DNA from: Sipunculus nudus
Taxonomy: Eukaryota; Annelida; Sipuncula; Golfingiida; Sipunculidae
Assembly (NCBI GenBank): GCA_026874595.1
Contig: CM049317.1
Coordinates: 14,316,882-14,380,881, forward strand
Direction of reading: 5' to 3'
DNA: 64,000 nt
Of this stretch, positions 22,701 to 35,242 are shown in pieces (the first letter of the stretch is position 1; each line of letters starts with the position of its first letter). A program made the translations under genes and the position numbers. The notes under the pieces were generated by a model. That model searched no databases, had not been told where the DNA came from, and was given only the letters and a program-made list of their open reading frames with translations.

Positions 22701-23650
22701 TTAAAGTCCTAGTCATTCAGTAGTTGTATATCCAGTTTTATTGTATCACCGTCGTACAAGGGCACCAGATTTTGGCAAGATTAATATAACTCCGGATCAT
22801 GTCTTAAAAGGTTAATTTTATTTCGTATACAAAAAGGGAATACATTGTTCCATCTTTCGAGATTTTTCGTTTTCAAAACTTATTTTTTTATATTATGTAT
22901 TAAAACGGCTTGGTCCATGATATTTAGTTAGTTATGCCTTTTTATATGCCAAGGTCTTCAGGTGGTGTTTTGAAATATGGGTGCTCCACAAACCGCTTGA
23001 CTTTGTCAAGAATGAGACCCGACGTTCCTTTAAATCTGACAAACTGTTCATTTGGATATGAACATTTGATGTGGAATCATTTATTAAATTATATCAATAT
23101 TCAATATATGTAACCTGGATATGAACATGAAAGTAAGAGACATCTTGAGGCAAAGGTTGTAGACCAAATGATTAAACAGGCCGTCCAAGTTTAGCGTAAT
23201 TTTGTTTTGTTAGCATGTTCAGCAATGAAGATGTACCTTAAGTTTAGTTCAATTGTAACAAAGACCTTTTTACATACATTGCACATCCTATGTACAGAAG
23301 GAAAGTTAAGATAAATGCGCACGTGGCCAGGCACGCGGGTAAAGTAGAGGAAACGTTCCTCAATACAACCACGACCACTCACTGAATTAAGTGGTGTAAC
23401 ATTTGTTGTATATTTAATGTAAAAGTATCCTTACGCATGATATGGTAGAGGCTATTGTGAAATGTGTGGTGTGAAGAGTAACAGAACGACGATTAAATTA
23501 AAGTATTACACAGATCTGGAATGACAAGTCCAAAATGAACTAAGGTGATATTTTTCTTTACAATCTTTCTACCATTTTGCTAGATTTGAATTACTGTGAT
23601 GTGTCTGTATACCCGAATTCCTGTAAAGGAATAGAGCTCTGTATTGCAAT
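19723..23650 (+). other. Unit tail, non-coding (A)
   Basis: No gene is visible in this AT-rich stretch. Short frames recur in B and C with the DNA. The segment near 20253-20560, with acceptor-like TTGTCTTACAG, is open for about 90 codons in B and C but stops early in A and D, so it is not a maintained gene. About 185 bases at 22550-22735 are missing from B and C but present in D. Confidence 0.65.
20608..20625. other. Perfect 18-bp palindrome CTTATAAGGCCTTATAAG (A)
   Basis: This is a self-complementary 18-mer centred on AGGCCT, unchanged in B (38811-38828) and C (52434-52451) and deleted from D. Just upstream, ACATGTTTACAAACATGT is a second short palindrome. Confidence 0.7.
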
Positions 23651-23814
23651 GTGCATCCAGTCCAAATTTTAAACATACAGCACCCGCTCTCGTTGGTTTG
23701 ATAACACAGGGACACAGGCTTTCGTTGGTCTCACTCTTGGCCCTATGCCAGAACAGATGTTATCAGACCAGTGAGAGGGGGTGTCACATGTTTAAAATGT
23801 GTAGCTGGATGCAC
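23651..23814. repeat. Imperfect inverted repeat closing unit A
   Basis: The left arm 23651-23706 (GTGCATCCAG...GGTTTGATAACA) is largely the reverse complement of the right arm 23758-23814 (TGTTATCAGACC...CTGGATGCAC). A loop of about 50 bases separates the arms. Both strands therefore translate to similar peptides (PALVGLIT and PSLTGLIT; CYQTSERGCHMFKMC and CYQTNESGCCMFKIC). It is present at the end of every unit: 41688-41851, 55320-55483 and 61846-61996. It could be a MITE-like relic or a cruciform-forming site. Confidence 0.75.
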
Positions 23815-25367
23815 AATTTGATTACACGCTCTCATTAGTCTGATTACAATTCTTTGCTCTGTGCGCACCCTGGTGTTCGAACCCAGAGAATCTTGCTATA
23901 CAGAGCAGCGGTTACACGCAAAGATGTCTGGGACGACCGCAGTGTGTAATCGCTGCCTGAGGAGCATACGATTAGGGCTATCTATTGAATACAAAATGCA
24001 AGGTTCCATTTATTTGTCCGAACTGGCCATTAATATCTATATCTCTGCCCCTACTGAACTCGCTAATATGCCTATGGTAAAAAGGTTGTCAGATGTTTAA
24101 AAGCGATGATAAAAGTTAACTTTTAGTTGCTATAGAAACCATGAAGCACATACTTGGTGTCAAAATAGTGAAATCCTGTGTCTTGTTATTAGGCAGTAAA
24201 CTTCCAGTTGGCCCAACCATAACATCTGCCCTACGCGACCTGTACAAAGGTGATCCTGTGCATATCTATTAATTTCCACCTTTGCAGTTCCAACATTCAT
24301 CATTGAAACATTTATATAGTTTGTTGTAATTATCCAACTTGTACATGTAGGACAGATTCTAGATAGCTATTCATGCCAACAATTGTCAAGCGGTACTTAC
24401 TGTAGCTATACTCTGTTCCAACGCCCCTTTCCACCTTCCCGCAACATTTCTTTCAATTTTTTTAAGTGGCATAATGTTATCCAGAACAGAAGTTTTGATC
24501 AGCGACATTGGACACCAACACCAGATAGCGTAACTGCGAAGGTATTGAAAACGTTCAACAGAATGATTTCGTGTCACCGAACTTCAACTCCCCTATATAT
24601 CATTATAAGAAACTTTTTTAAATTGATAAATAAGATCCCAAAGACATTTTAGGTCTAATCAAATTTTCAAAATACGTGTTTAATACTCGAAATTTTATCC
24701 AAAACGGTTCAGATACCTGCCTTTTGGTGGGCCTCTAGATGGACAATTGATCGCCATAGCTCATTTACTTGGGACGATCAGGTGAAATTTTTAATAGTGA
24801 ATTTCTCAACTTTTTTAATAAGACGGTGGAGACAGGTTCATAATTATTAATTGATCTTTTCTGAGGACACACATTTTGATCATGTTTGTGGGCCGATCTC
24901 TCAGTGGAGTGACATCTAGTAACACCGCTTGTGTCCCTACAGAGACACTATAAGGAAGAGTTAATTAATTTGGGCATAATCCAAATAAAATTAAGTTTTG
25001 GACGTTGATCATTGTAGGAATGTACAAAATCATTTTTATTGTTTGCATGTCCACGTTTTAACCATAACAGTTGTCTATGCTAAAAGCTAGAAGAAACTTA
25101 TCATATTCGGAGGGCAAAGCTTAATCATTTCCTTTTCAAAAGAGCACAATTCTCAAAGTCAAATATTTTTATGTATAAGCCTAACGATGGTACACTTTTA
25201 GAGGCTAACAAGGGACCATTCGGTCACATCGCTCAGCTGAATTTAGCGAATGCAAAATAAACTTTTTTTTTTAATATATGAAGTAGCATTTTAAAAGATA
25301 AGAGTAAATGGCCCTGCTAACTGGTGATAATCAATACTTAAATATATATTTGGCGAACTAATACTGT

Positions 25368-25863
25368 GCACTTTTACGGACTATATCAAAAATTTAGGAG
25401 TCTCTAATATGATCAAAACTTTCTGGAAGTATCATTATTTCAGCTATGTGACAATAATATGTGCGTAAATAAAATGACCATGGGAATGTATGAACACCTC
25501 CCAATTATAGAATAGGGAATGGGGAGGAGATTAGCTGAAGTATAATAATACACATTTAATTTATTAAATTGAATAAAATGCTGTAAAAAAATAAAAAAGA
25601 GCATCAACTAAATATGATAAGTATATGTTGAACTTTGTAATACATGAAAATTGGGGTGTGAAAACATTTAATAATGCAATAAGGAAATAATGTTGATTGT
25701 GCACTTTTATGGACTACATGACCGATGTACAGGAGCTTCATTATGACAATTTTGAGAGAATTTTAGTAATCTACTAAGTGATTGGAATACGCAAATTTAT
25801 ACCAAGAGAACTTATGAAACCCTGTAAATTATAGAATAATGGACATGAGCCAAACTATACTAA
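25368..25863 (+). repeat. ~331-bp degenerate tandem repeat (B)
   Basis: Two diverged monomers start at TGTGCACTTTTACGGACT (25368) and TGTGCACTTTTATGGACT (25699). Each is followed by similar text through AATAAAATGCTGTAAAAA or AATAAAACGCTGTAAAAA and GAGCAT. The second monomer is split by the solo LTR and resumes at about 26272. Copy E begins the same repeat at about 63566. C and D keep only part of it before the LTR. Confidence 0.65.
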
Positions 25864-26267
25864 TGTTGCCGTTATGTATAGTTCAGGGAGTCTGCCTTCA
25901 CAGCAGTGCTGCCACCTGTAGCTAATTTATTTTCTTAATTATAGACAATCAGTGCTACCACCTACCAGTTATTTATTAATTTAGTTTAACCCTTAAAAAG
26001 CCTGTGTTAGTTATCCATTGGTCAAACTTGGTCATGTGACATGGCAACTGTGTTGACCAGGTTACTTGGTAACTCTGTGTATTTTTCATTCTGTCATTGA
26101 TTCTCTGACTGAGAAGGGTATGATAAGAGCCCCATGCAGTTTAAAGACAGATTCCTGGCACAGGAATTGAATTGTAACCTTGCAAGTACTCCAGAATAAA
26201 CAGCTATTCCCCTACAAAACCCAGCTCTTGACTGTGTCAACCCAACCCATTTACTGGACCGGCAACA
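25864..26267 (+). mobile_element. Solo LTR of an LTR retrotransposon (B)
   Basis: The 404-base element starts TGTTGCCG and ends CGGCAACA, which are perfect 8-base inverted termini of the TG...CA type. It is flanked on both sides by CTAA (25860-25863 and 26268-26271), a 4-base target duplication. An AATAAA signal lies at 26195-26200 near the 3' end. There is no internal region, primer-binding site or second LTR, so it is a solo LTR left by LTR-LTR recombination. A 4-5-base duplication is usual for Ty3/gypsy-type elements, but the family cannot be assigned from the LTR alone. Confidence 0.85.
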
Positions 26268-26617
26268 CTAATAAATATTTATTTTTAACTGTAATAAAAC
26301 GCTGTAAAAACCTCAAAGGAGCATAAAGCATAAGTAAATGTGATGCCCATGTTGAAACAAGCCAATTATAGGTATAAATTGCATTTGCATTGTGTAATAA
26401 ATATAACATGTTACCTGAAACCATATAATGATGCAATAAGAAAAACAAGGCCTACAGGCCTAATGCAAACCTGTGAAATCAGATATACACCAGGTATAAT
26501 ACGTTTTTCAATGCTGGACCAATCCTTTTCAAGTACATGTGTAACATGTATATAAACAATGCAAGTACTAAAAATTTTGTGCAAGAAACAATTCACAAAC
26601 ATCACTGCTAAAATTCT

Positions 26618-26950
26618 GGCATAGGTGCACACAACATAAAAATGATTGTAGCTGACACCACCAGTCTTGTATACAACAAAGCTATCAGAGATATATACAT
26701 ATGCACAATTTTAGACTGATATGTCAAACCCTTACTGTGAAAAAGCAGGGATATAGACAGTGCAAAAATTATTGTGGGTGGCGCCACCGGTCTTGTGCAC
26801 GACAAGCTATCCGATATGTATAAATATATACCCAATTTCAGGCTGATATATCAAATTCCTCCGTAAAAATAAGCAGGCACATACACTGTGCAAAAGTCAT
26901 TTTAGGTGGCGACACCTGTCTTGTAAACGAGATAGCCATCAATGACGCAT
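26618..26950 (+). repeat. ~125-bp tandem monomers (B)
   Basis: This is the copy B equivalent of 7945-8320, with the same three monomers and a few substitutions. Confidence 0.7.
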
Positions 26951-27027
26951 ATACAAGTCAAAATATCACGCCAATACACCTAACTTCCCTTGAGTTTGAT
27001 GCACGGGGCTGACAAGGCTTAGGTGAG

Positions 27028-27965
27028 AAAGGCAGTTGCCCAGATTGAACTGTGACAAATTGCTGAGTGAACTCTTGACCTGCACCTGGCCAGACTGAGT
27101 GAACCTCTGACCTTCCTGGCTGCACTGAGTGAACTCTTAATCTGTTGCATAATCTGACACAGTTGACAGTCTTCCACAGCTATAAATAGATCCAGACTGA
27201 CCTTTGGGGCTTAATCTGATGCAGTGGGCAGTCTGGAAAAGCTATAAATAGAATGCAGCTACTACACTGAGTAAACTCTTGACCTATATCTGGCTGCGCT
27301 GAGTGAACTCTTGACCTATTGCTTAATCTGATACAGTTGCCAGTCTGCGAAAGCTTTAAATAGATCAAGGCTGACCGTTTGCTTGTTGCCAAATCTGAAA
27401 TAGTTGGCAGTCTGCCAAGCTATTTAACCTGAAATGTCTAGTGGCATGGTGTAAAGGATGCTGATAAACCGGTGCCAGGCTAGATGTAACTGCTTCACAC
27501 AGCCAACATATATGGTAAAATGACTCAATTCAATCACCATAATTCAGCCAAAAGTAGTTCATGTGGAACCATTAAAGACAATTATTATAAGAATTATTGT
27601 GAGGATTATTCTTGTAAATTTTAAACAAATTGGCCTCAGTGGCGTCAGTTGAAAAACGTTTCCTCATATAGGAAATTACAGCAAAATAGCCAAGTTCAAC
27701 TTCCCGTAACTCGGCCAAAAATCACCGAACCAAAACCATTTAAACATACTTTAATCATCAACATCTAAGGATTATTAATGTGTGAGATTTAAAAACTTGG
27801 CCCAGTGGTTCTTGAGAAAAAGATCTTTGTAGCCAATCACCTAAAATGGGCTGTTATGGAATATGACTAAATTCAGCTTCCCATAACTTGGCCAAAGGTC
27901 ACTGAACTGAGAGCATTTGAACAAACTTCTGAAAGTATTATATAAATCTCATGTATCTATTGAAC
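27028..27965 (+). repeat. GAGTGAACTCTTGACCT block and ~175-bp monomers (B)
   Basis: This corresponds to 8367-9310 of copy A in the same order. A stretch around GCAGGTTTACACC near 27660 is shortened relative to A. No gene is visible. Confidence 0.7.
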
Positions 27966-28747
27966 AATGTGATGGGGAATTGCACGAAGGAATCTCCGTG
28001 GCGTTTTGTCTTGCATGCTGAACTACGTAAGCTCCTCTTCGATGGTAGCAGGTTATAGTAACTATTCAACAGTTAGCCTTCATCTTTCATTATACCATTA
28101 TTTTTTTAGATATCTAACTAAGATTGTAAATGTTCAAGGGTTACCCGACGTCTTTCAGCATACCCTTATTTTTTTAGATATCTAAGATTTTATCATTTAA
28201 GACTGTCACCACACTTAAGGCTACAAAAGACGTCCTATGAAAATGTTCCTTGCTATTAAATATGCAGTGACATCGATACATTAATGCTCTAATTCTTCAC
28301 AGTGATTTCTGTGTGATAGCATGAGATTTTTATATATCACAGGATATACCTTAATTAATATAATCATTGATCTTAATTAGGGCTTGCATTTTGTCTCGAA
28401 TCTGTGGTATTCACTTCACACAAATTTACATAAACTTTGAGGTCACAAAGACACCTTATACTAGTATTACACACCCAAAAATTACACCTGAGACAGGTGT
28501 GGTGCCACCTTCACCAAGTTCGGTTGTCTACCTTGGAAACATGTAAAAGCAAACGTAACTTATTTATGACAGAGTTCAGACCATCCAAAAACAATCAAGA
28601 ATTACCGCTAATAAATCAGGGACCACTTATTCGACATTTTTATTCAATCCTGAAAACGTTAAAGCATCTTCAACATGTATGAGAGTGAAGTACGGCACTA
28701 ATTGGACAGGTGTACTGAATTTTTTTCACCTGAAAACAGGTGTACAA

Positions 28748-28753
28748 GTCTCT

Positions 28754-28804
<51 letters not shown>

Positions 28805-28815
28805 GAGCCCACCCA
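28748..28815 (+). pseudogene. tRNA-Asn pseudogene, 3' truncated (B)
   Basis: The copy is identical to the intact gene of D from the first base through the T-arm, including T at position 8 and anticodon GTT at 28782-28784. The last acceptor bases are gone: CCCAGGGACG is replaced by CCCACTCAATCC. A deletion of about 47 bases removed the 3' acceptor strand, the discriminator and the TTTT terminator. Without the 3' strand the acceptor stem cannot form, so no functional tRNA is expected. Confidence 0.9.
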
Positions 28816-29291
28816 CTCAATCCAAAAAAAATATGTGCTGTTCATGAACGACTGGTCTTATCCAGGATTAACAGTTTTGTCTGTTTACATGATCTCTGAT
28901 ATGGATAATTCCACTATAAATTCAAGTACAGCGCTATCTTACGATCCTCACACAATGTAGTGACAGGAGGGGAATAAACCTGCATGTTGATTGTATATGT
29001 AGCACATATACATGTTATACATGTATTTAAATATACAGAACATAACAATTACCACAAGCACCGTGACTGAGCAAAGTGGTCATCAGTGGTTGTGGGTGGT
29101 CGTATTAATTAAATGTTCAGTGTATTTACTATTATCTTAGCATATATATGCACAACAAATTGCCTGGTGTCAAACTACACGATGATATTTTCTTTTAAAA
29201 TCCGAACAAGAAAAGTTGGGGTCTTTAGTCCTGATCTAATCATTAGCTAACATCGGGACACTCGGCAAGGTGTACAATTTTTTTTCATCTA

Positions 29292-29876
29292 TAGTCCGTC
29301 CCAAAACCCGTGTCCGCATGTTTTTTAGCGATAACTATTTTAAAAATATTCTTTAAAAATGCCCTTTGGCCTGAAGTAGATAAACAGATATTCCGCCGAT
29401 TTTGTGTAAAGTAGTTATATGTCATGTAAAACGTATTTACTTTGCGACTCTTTTGCGTTATTTATGCTGAAATACCGTGAATGGCGTTTTCCCGGCACTG
29501 CTGGACAGTACATTCCTCCATATTGCACTTTCCATGTCTATGGCTGCGTTTGGTGATTGTTAGACAACAGTGACGTCACAAAGACGTCACAGTGGTCGGT
29601 CGCGCGTCACCTTCAATTGACTGACGTCATAAGTTTGACTGGCTTGTTTATTATCAGTTCTCAGGCAAGGAATAAGTCGTAAACGCTGTATCATGTTTTG
29701 TCATATTTTGGATTATTCGTCTCATACAAAATTAAAGCAAGGTAAGGCATTACTTTTTACGCAGGTAGTCGGCGGAATAGCTCCTGCAACCTTTGGACAA
29801 GAAAGGTTTACACTGCTTTACTTGATTAAAAAATTATCCAGGAAAAACATGCGGACACGGGTACTGGGACGGACTA
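29292..29876 (+). mobile_element. Non-autonomous TIR DNA transposon (MITE) with TA duplication, B only
   Basis: The 585-base element has terminal inverted repeats of 34 bases (29292-29325 and 29843-29876) with two mismatches, beginning TAGTCCGTCCCA and containing CCCGTGTCCGCATGTTTTT. It is flanked by TA (29290-29291 and 29877-29878). The empty site, with a single TA, is visible in copy A at 10681-10682 (TTCATCTAGACCC). No transposase frame is present. A 2-base TA duplication fits Tc1/mariner-like elements and some other superfamilies. The termini do not match one I can name. Confidence 0.92.
29571..29629. promoter_or_regulatory. Cluster of CRE-type motifs inside the MITE
   Basis: Perfect palindromic TGACGTCA octamers, the consensus site of CREB/ATF bZIP factors, lie at 29571-29578 and 29622-29629. 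A near match AGACGTCA is at 29582-29589. Two perfect octamers within 60 bases is well above chance in such AT-rich DNA. Whether they bind anything is unknown. Confidence 0.45.
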
Positions 29877-32664
29877 TAGACCCAATTACCTATTAATTAT
29901 GTAAAGTATATATAACTTAAGTTACTTTACAATTGCAGTATTTAAGTTTGGCTATTTTCGTGTTATCTGAAAGTCTTAGAATTTTTGCCCGAATATTTTT
30001 ATAAGAAAGGTCTATTTAAGATGAAATGGGAATGGGAAATGAAATGGGAATGGGAATTTACAATAAAACGGACATTGTCCTGAATGCAAATCATATTTAC
30101 AATTAGAAATTATCCATCTCCTGCTGTTTGGTTAATTAATGTCTTGTATGTCCCACAAATATTTTATTCATTGGCACCATGCAAATCTATAAAGGCACAA
30201 ATCCCCGCCCAATTTAGTACATCTTTATTTTATTCTTTATTGTCGCTTCATGTTCTTTTATATTTCTTATCACGTTTTGTGTTTTATTAAAATTAAGTTG
30301 TGTTGTGGATAAAAAAAACTTTATGTCCTGAGTCTAGATGTTCCCTTCCCATAGACAAATACACGAACCCAAGGTTATCATGACAAGAAATACAGGGTAT
30401 CCTTATCATAGGTGAAAACCAAGTTACATCAGTAACCGGTATAGAGACCGCTTTCCCAGTAATAGTACAACCCTGTTTTTACGACAATAAACATCTGATC
30501 ACCGTCCCTGCTGCTCACACAAGCCATGTATTCAGAATTCTTCCTTCAACAAAAACATGACGGACGTTGATAACATTAGTTAACATTAAAATAATATTAT
30601 TTTTGGTGCGAGCCCTAGTTGTGTTTTTTCTTGTTGGTTGAACTCGCCTTTAGGTCCAGAAGGTGGCCGTATTAGAAGGAAATTAATGTATGTACACATG
30701 TTTCCAATGTTTTGATATTTGGCGAGGTTATCTGCTGGACAAACGTTAGTAACCCGGAGGCAGCCGTTATCTAGAACAAATATTCACCTACCCGTGTGTG
30801 TATATACAGTTATGCAGAACTGTGCCCGTGTACTTTATACCAGCAATGAAGAAGCTACACACGTTTACACACGATCATTGGGACTTTTTAAGGTACTGTA
30901 GGAGCAGTACCTATCTTTCCTGACACGAGGAAGTCAGTCGATTCAACGATAATCGTCCTTGTTCCCTAAGCAAATATATATAAATATGTTCAAATGACAC
31001 AAATGTAACCCTTCAGCAATTTTCAGTAATTGTGTACAGCTAATTTTTAGAAATTATCTTTTAGCCTACAGTGCTTACACTACTTATGCTATTAATTATA
31101 ATACTGTTTATCAAAGTATCCGACAAATCCCTTGTTCCTTTATTTCTAATTATCATTAATTATCTGATAATACCATTCAGACGTGTCATATGAAAAAAAT
31201 AGGCTTTTTTCATCTTAAATAGATGTAGATGGGTCTTAACGGTAGCTTTTTCAAGGATATATTTGATACTGTCACTGTTGTATTGCAATTCCACTTTAAG
31301 CGTCTGAGCCTGTGTATATCTCAATAAGTATCATTAGTTGTTTTTCTGCACGGTCTTTCATCACATGGTCTCTTATTGTTGTTTACTGGCATGGCTTTGC
31401 CGCAGCAAACAGTATCATGAAAACAAACAGATTTGACCCCTGTAACTGAATTTGTAACAATGACTCCATAAACACTAAAAGTAATAAATAACGGTAAAGA
31501 AGTTTCTCTACAATTACTTGAAACCAACAGATGAACAAAAATGGCGCACTTTAAACTCTTTTTTTATACAGAATTACACGGTCAACCAACATACTGACCC
31601 GCACATACTGTACAGTCAGACCGAGAAAGGACAAACTAAAAGGAACATTGTCGTTAATTATGCAAATGTATAGTCAGCTCAGACATAAAGAAAGAATTAT
31701 GGTATCAAGTTCAAAATTCAAAAGGTCATATCTCTCGTAAACTTAACCACCAAATGACATTATAGTGTTATAGTACATAAATGCATACGTTCTTTGTCTA
31801 GTGCATGATGATTGACTTCAATAAGTGCTTTTAAATCCAATGTAAGTTTGATCATTCCATGGTGACGTGAAGGAATGGAAAGTCCTAGCACAGTTATTAA
31901 ATCATGGAAAAATCAATGAATGTTACTTGCCACACAAATGCCTTGCTTTGACGGAGAAAAAGATCTATAATTGGGTGGTTGCAGAATTGCAGGGAATTTA
32001 TCAGCTGTTTAATACTTTGATTCTTTTGCATATAATTATGACATATAGAATGTATCTTATTTTCTTTTGGTAAAGACCAAATTAACACATTCATATACAA
32101 TTTTAAATATGTATCCTTGGTTAATTCAATCCACAAGATTCGCTTACTTTATTTTGATATATTTAAATGTTAATCATATCCTTGCTAATTTTATGCTGAA
32201 CTGGGTTCCAATATATTTTAAACGTCTTCATGAACTTGGCAAAACGGCGATATAATGAAATGTACGGTGTTCATTTATTCGATGTGCTGAAGTAACCAAC
32301 GGTAAAAACTCAACCGTCCATACCTTGCTTTTTTTTAACAATTATAATTTGCAATTAAATACACATGATCCGATAAAAAGGTTTATACACGAAATGAAGG
32401 ACATTTTATTGGAAAGATTTCTTATATTCATTTCAATAATTTCCTTATATTTACTCAATTAGTTATTCATTTTTGCTTAATGTTTCACTATAAACTAAAT
32501 ATCTATTCAGCAGGAGGAGTTAAATGCTTTCATACCTGTCATATGATAGCTTCTTCCATCCAAGAGATTATTTTCTCGGTCATAGATAAAAAAATGTGTT
32601 TTGGATTTAAAGTAATATGTTTATCTGAAAAGCTGACAAAAAGATTAAATGAGTTGGTTTTACA

Positions 32665-32687
32665 TCTCTCTCTCTCTCTCTCTCTCT
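32665..32687 (+). repeat. (CT)n microsatellite (B)
   Basis: The homologue of 13451-13468, a few repeats longer. Confidence 0.85.
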
Positions 32688-33636
32688 GAGGGTTGGAGAC
32701 CTCGTTGATGACCCTTGAATGTATGTCTGCTCCGCTGGAGATTCTTTCTCCCTGGGACCTAGTTGATATATTTGATTGATAATGGTTGATTTTCCTGTAT
32801 TTATACTCAACTACAATGATATGTACTGAATATATGAGGAAAAGAAAAACAATACGTGTACAATGCGGAAACCGCACACGTGTCCCCTCATCTCTGAAAT
32901 AATTGCGCTTAGCTTCTGACCTCTGAACGTGGTGGCGCGGCATGGAAAATGGCCTGGGCTCACTCACGTAAGGCGCTCGCCCAAAAAAAGTGTACTTACT
33001 CAACCGGAACAGAAGAAAAAAACGTTTTGTGTGAGACTTGTATCAACCGGTTACATAAATAAGCTTCAAAGGGCTCTGCAGAATGTGTTTGATCAGTAAA
33101 ATTATTGTCATTTTAAAAAAAAATTGCCATCAATACTTCCATTATGTAAATTATTCGCAATTTAACGCAATGCTAAACAAATACTATCCTAATAAACGTG
33201 GGTATTTAGCATAAAGTTATAAGATTACCTTGGGATATAAAATTTGATAAAGTACAACAAAAGACATGTATAAAGAAATTATGCTGGTTGTATCACAAAA
33301 TATGAATATGTCTACCTTTTGATGTAGTTTAATTTCTTATTAAAATCCAGTAACTAAGATTAAAATATGATTGGCAGCACACTATGTTCAAAGACGTCAT
33401 TTGTATTCTCATGAAAAACTTCCTTGTCATTAAAAATGTATTTATGCAACAATGAATATATTTATGCCTACAGTTTCAAACAATTATTTAAAAAGCCTGA
33501 AATCAGATTTCATTGTACTTTTGGATATTGTTACATTATTTCTAAATTAGGGCACGTTCAATGAAATCAAGATCTGCTCTGTAACACTTTTTTCTTGGTT
33601 TAAACCTCACATTTTACCTTCAACTACGTTCTATGT

Positions 33637-33654
33637 GGTGACCATAAGGTCACC
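33637..33654. other. Hairpin GGTGACC-ATAA-GGTCACC (B)
   Basis: Identical to the hairpin at 14418-14435 in copy A. Confidence 0.6.
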
Positions 33655-34145
33655 AGAAGTAACTATCCTTTTTTCTGTGTCCCAAGAAATGTTTGACATG
33701 ATCATCGCTCTTAAACATTGCAACAAGTGTTTGTTATCACAGTCCTTTACACAAATTTGAAAGATAAACCCATAAAGATAACACAGATAAATAAGAAGTG
33801 GATGCTACACAAACATGTGACCCTATATAATATCTCAACAATGGTCTAAAATATTGTTACAACAGTGTTTAGTGTAGATTACACATAACCGATTTGGCAT
33901 ATTATATTTGTATGAAATTATTACACCGGAGACAGGTGCGCAGGGCTGGGTCGCGCCTATCCCACAACATGCAAAGCTAACCAATCAATGAGTGTTCATG
34001 AGATCTAGAAACAATCTAGAAACGCCGCTAATCAATTACAGACCGCTTTATTGTGCATTCATGGTCCATTTCCCTATACATTGAACCAGCATGTCTCTCT
34101 CTCCCTCTCTCAGAATAGAGAGGTGCCCGTAAGGATAGGTACACT

Positions 34146-34146
34146 G

Positions 34147-34203
<57 letters not shown>

Positions 34204-34227
34204 GTATATATATATGTATATATATGC

Positions 34228-34276
<49 letters not shown>

Positions 34277-34277
34277 A
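34146..34277. repeat. Interrupted (TA)n microsatellite (B)
   Basis: About 130 bases of TA repeat with interruptions (AAATA, GTATATGTATA, TGCATATA, TTTATA) make it twice as long as in A or C. It produces the YIYIYI frames on both strands. Confidence 0.93.
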
Positions 34278-35109
34278 AACCCCACAGTTTCCATTTACTT
34301 GGGGACTGAGCAAGGTCGTAATTTGTTGGTGTTTGTATAAAGTGAATATTAAGTGTAATTTTTATTATCTTGGAATATACATGTACAATAAATTCCCCTG
34401 GTCAGTTGTCAGTTGAAATTGCCTTCACATGATGACTTTTAAATCCAGGGACTTGACGTATCCCTGGGGGAATATTGTACATTCACGTGTTTCCAATGTT
34501 TTGAAAGTAAACGAACTGATTTGCTGAACAAACATCAATGCAGTAACTCATCAACTGAGGAAGAATACACACAGTTAGTAGTCACCTGGGACAGATATCC
34601 ATATACCACTAACACGAAGAAGTCAAACGATTCCATGATAATTGTCCGAATCGTCCCAGGAAAAAATGATGATATTCTCCCAGGAAAAAGCTAGAATGAC
34701 ACTAATGTAACTTACTAGACATTTTATTTAATTTTGTCGATATGATTTTCAGAACTAGACATTTGTTAAACTGTTGCTGCAATTGTGTGTAATACTTTGT
34801 AAGTGTCATCGGAAAATACATTCTATCTTGCAATTGTGTGAATAATACGTTGTAAGTGTAATCCGAAAATACATTCTATCTTTTTCCGTATTTTATTCTG
34901 ACTTACCATTAACCATCGGACATTATCAGTCAGACATAATCTTATGATAGAATTAGGTTTAATCAATCTTATATACACACATCTCTGTCTTCAGGGCAAA
35001 TTATTCAAGTTTCCATATGTATATTGAAGATTCCTTGTCACTTTTTCATTCATGTTGACATTCTGAAGTGTGTGCGTGTGTGTACTTGTTGTCTTTTGTT
35101 TATTTACAG

Positions 35110-35242
35110 GCATGCATTTTTTGCGGCAGACATAATCTTTAACACAAACAAATTTAATCCCTGCAACGAGATCTGTGTATACTGTAGGCCTGAAAGGAAA
35201 ATCATCAGGGATATCTCTATCAGAAAATATGCCTTTGATTAA
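35110..35242 (+). other. Exon-like open frame (B)
   Basis: This is the copy of 15824-15956 with the same acceptor and an intact frame ending at TAA. The first residues read HAFFAADIIF instead of HGFFAADIIF. Confidence 0.2.

Larger units (their letters stand above)
6206..23852 (+). repeat. Tandem unit copy A (17.6 kb)
   Basis: This is the first of at least five head-to-tail copies. The phase is arbitrary and is set at the TTTGCTCTG landmark, which recurs at 23853, 41890, 55522 and 62035. The order of sub-blocks matches copy B throughout. The main differences from B are a missing segment of about 980 bases at 7631 (which removes the solo LTR), a much longer minisatellite at 18.1-19.6 kb, and absence of the TIR element found in B at 29.3 kb. 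The copy carries a tRNA-Asn gene with a position 8 change. Confidence 0.93.

Noticed and set aside
34028-34416. YIYIYI-rich frames at the TA tracts
   Set aside because: Pure microsatellite translation, open on both strands.
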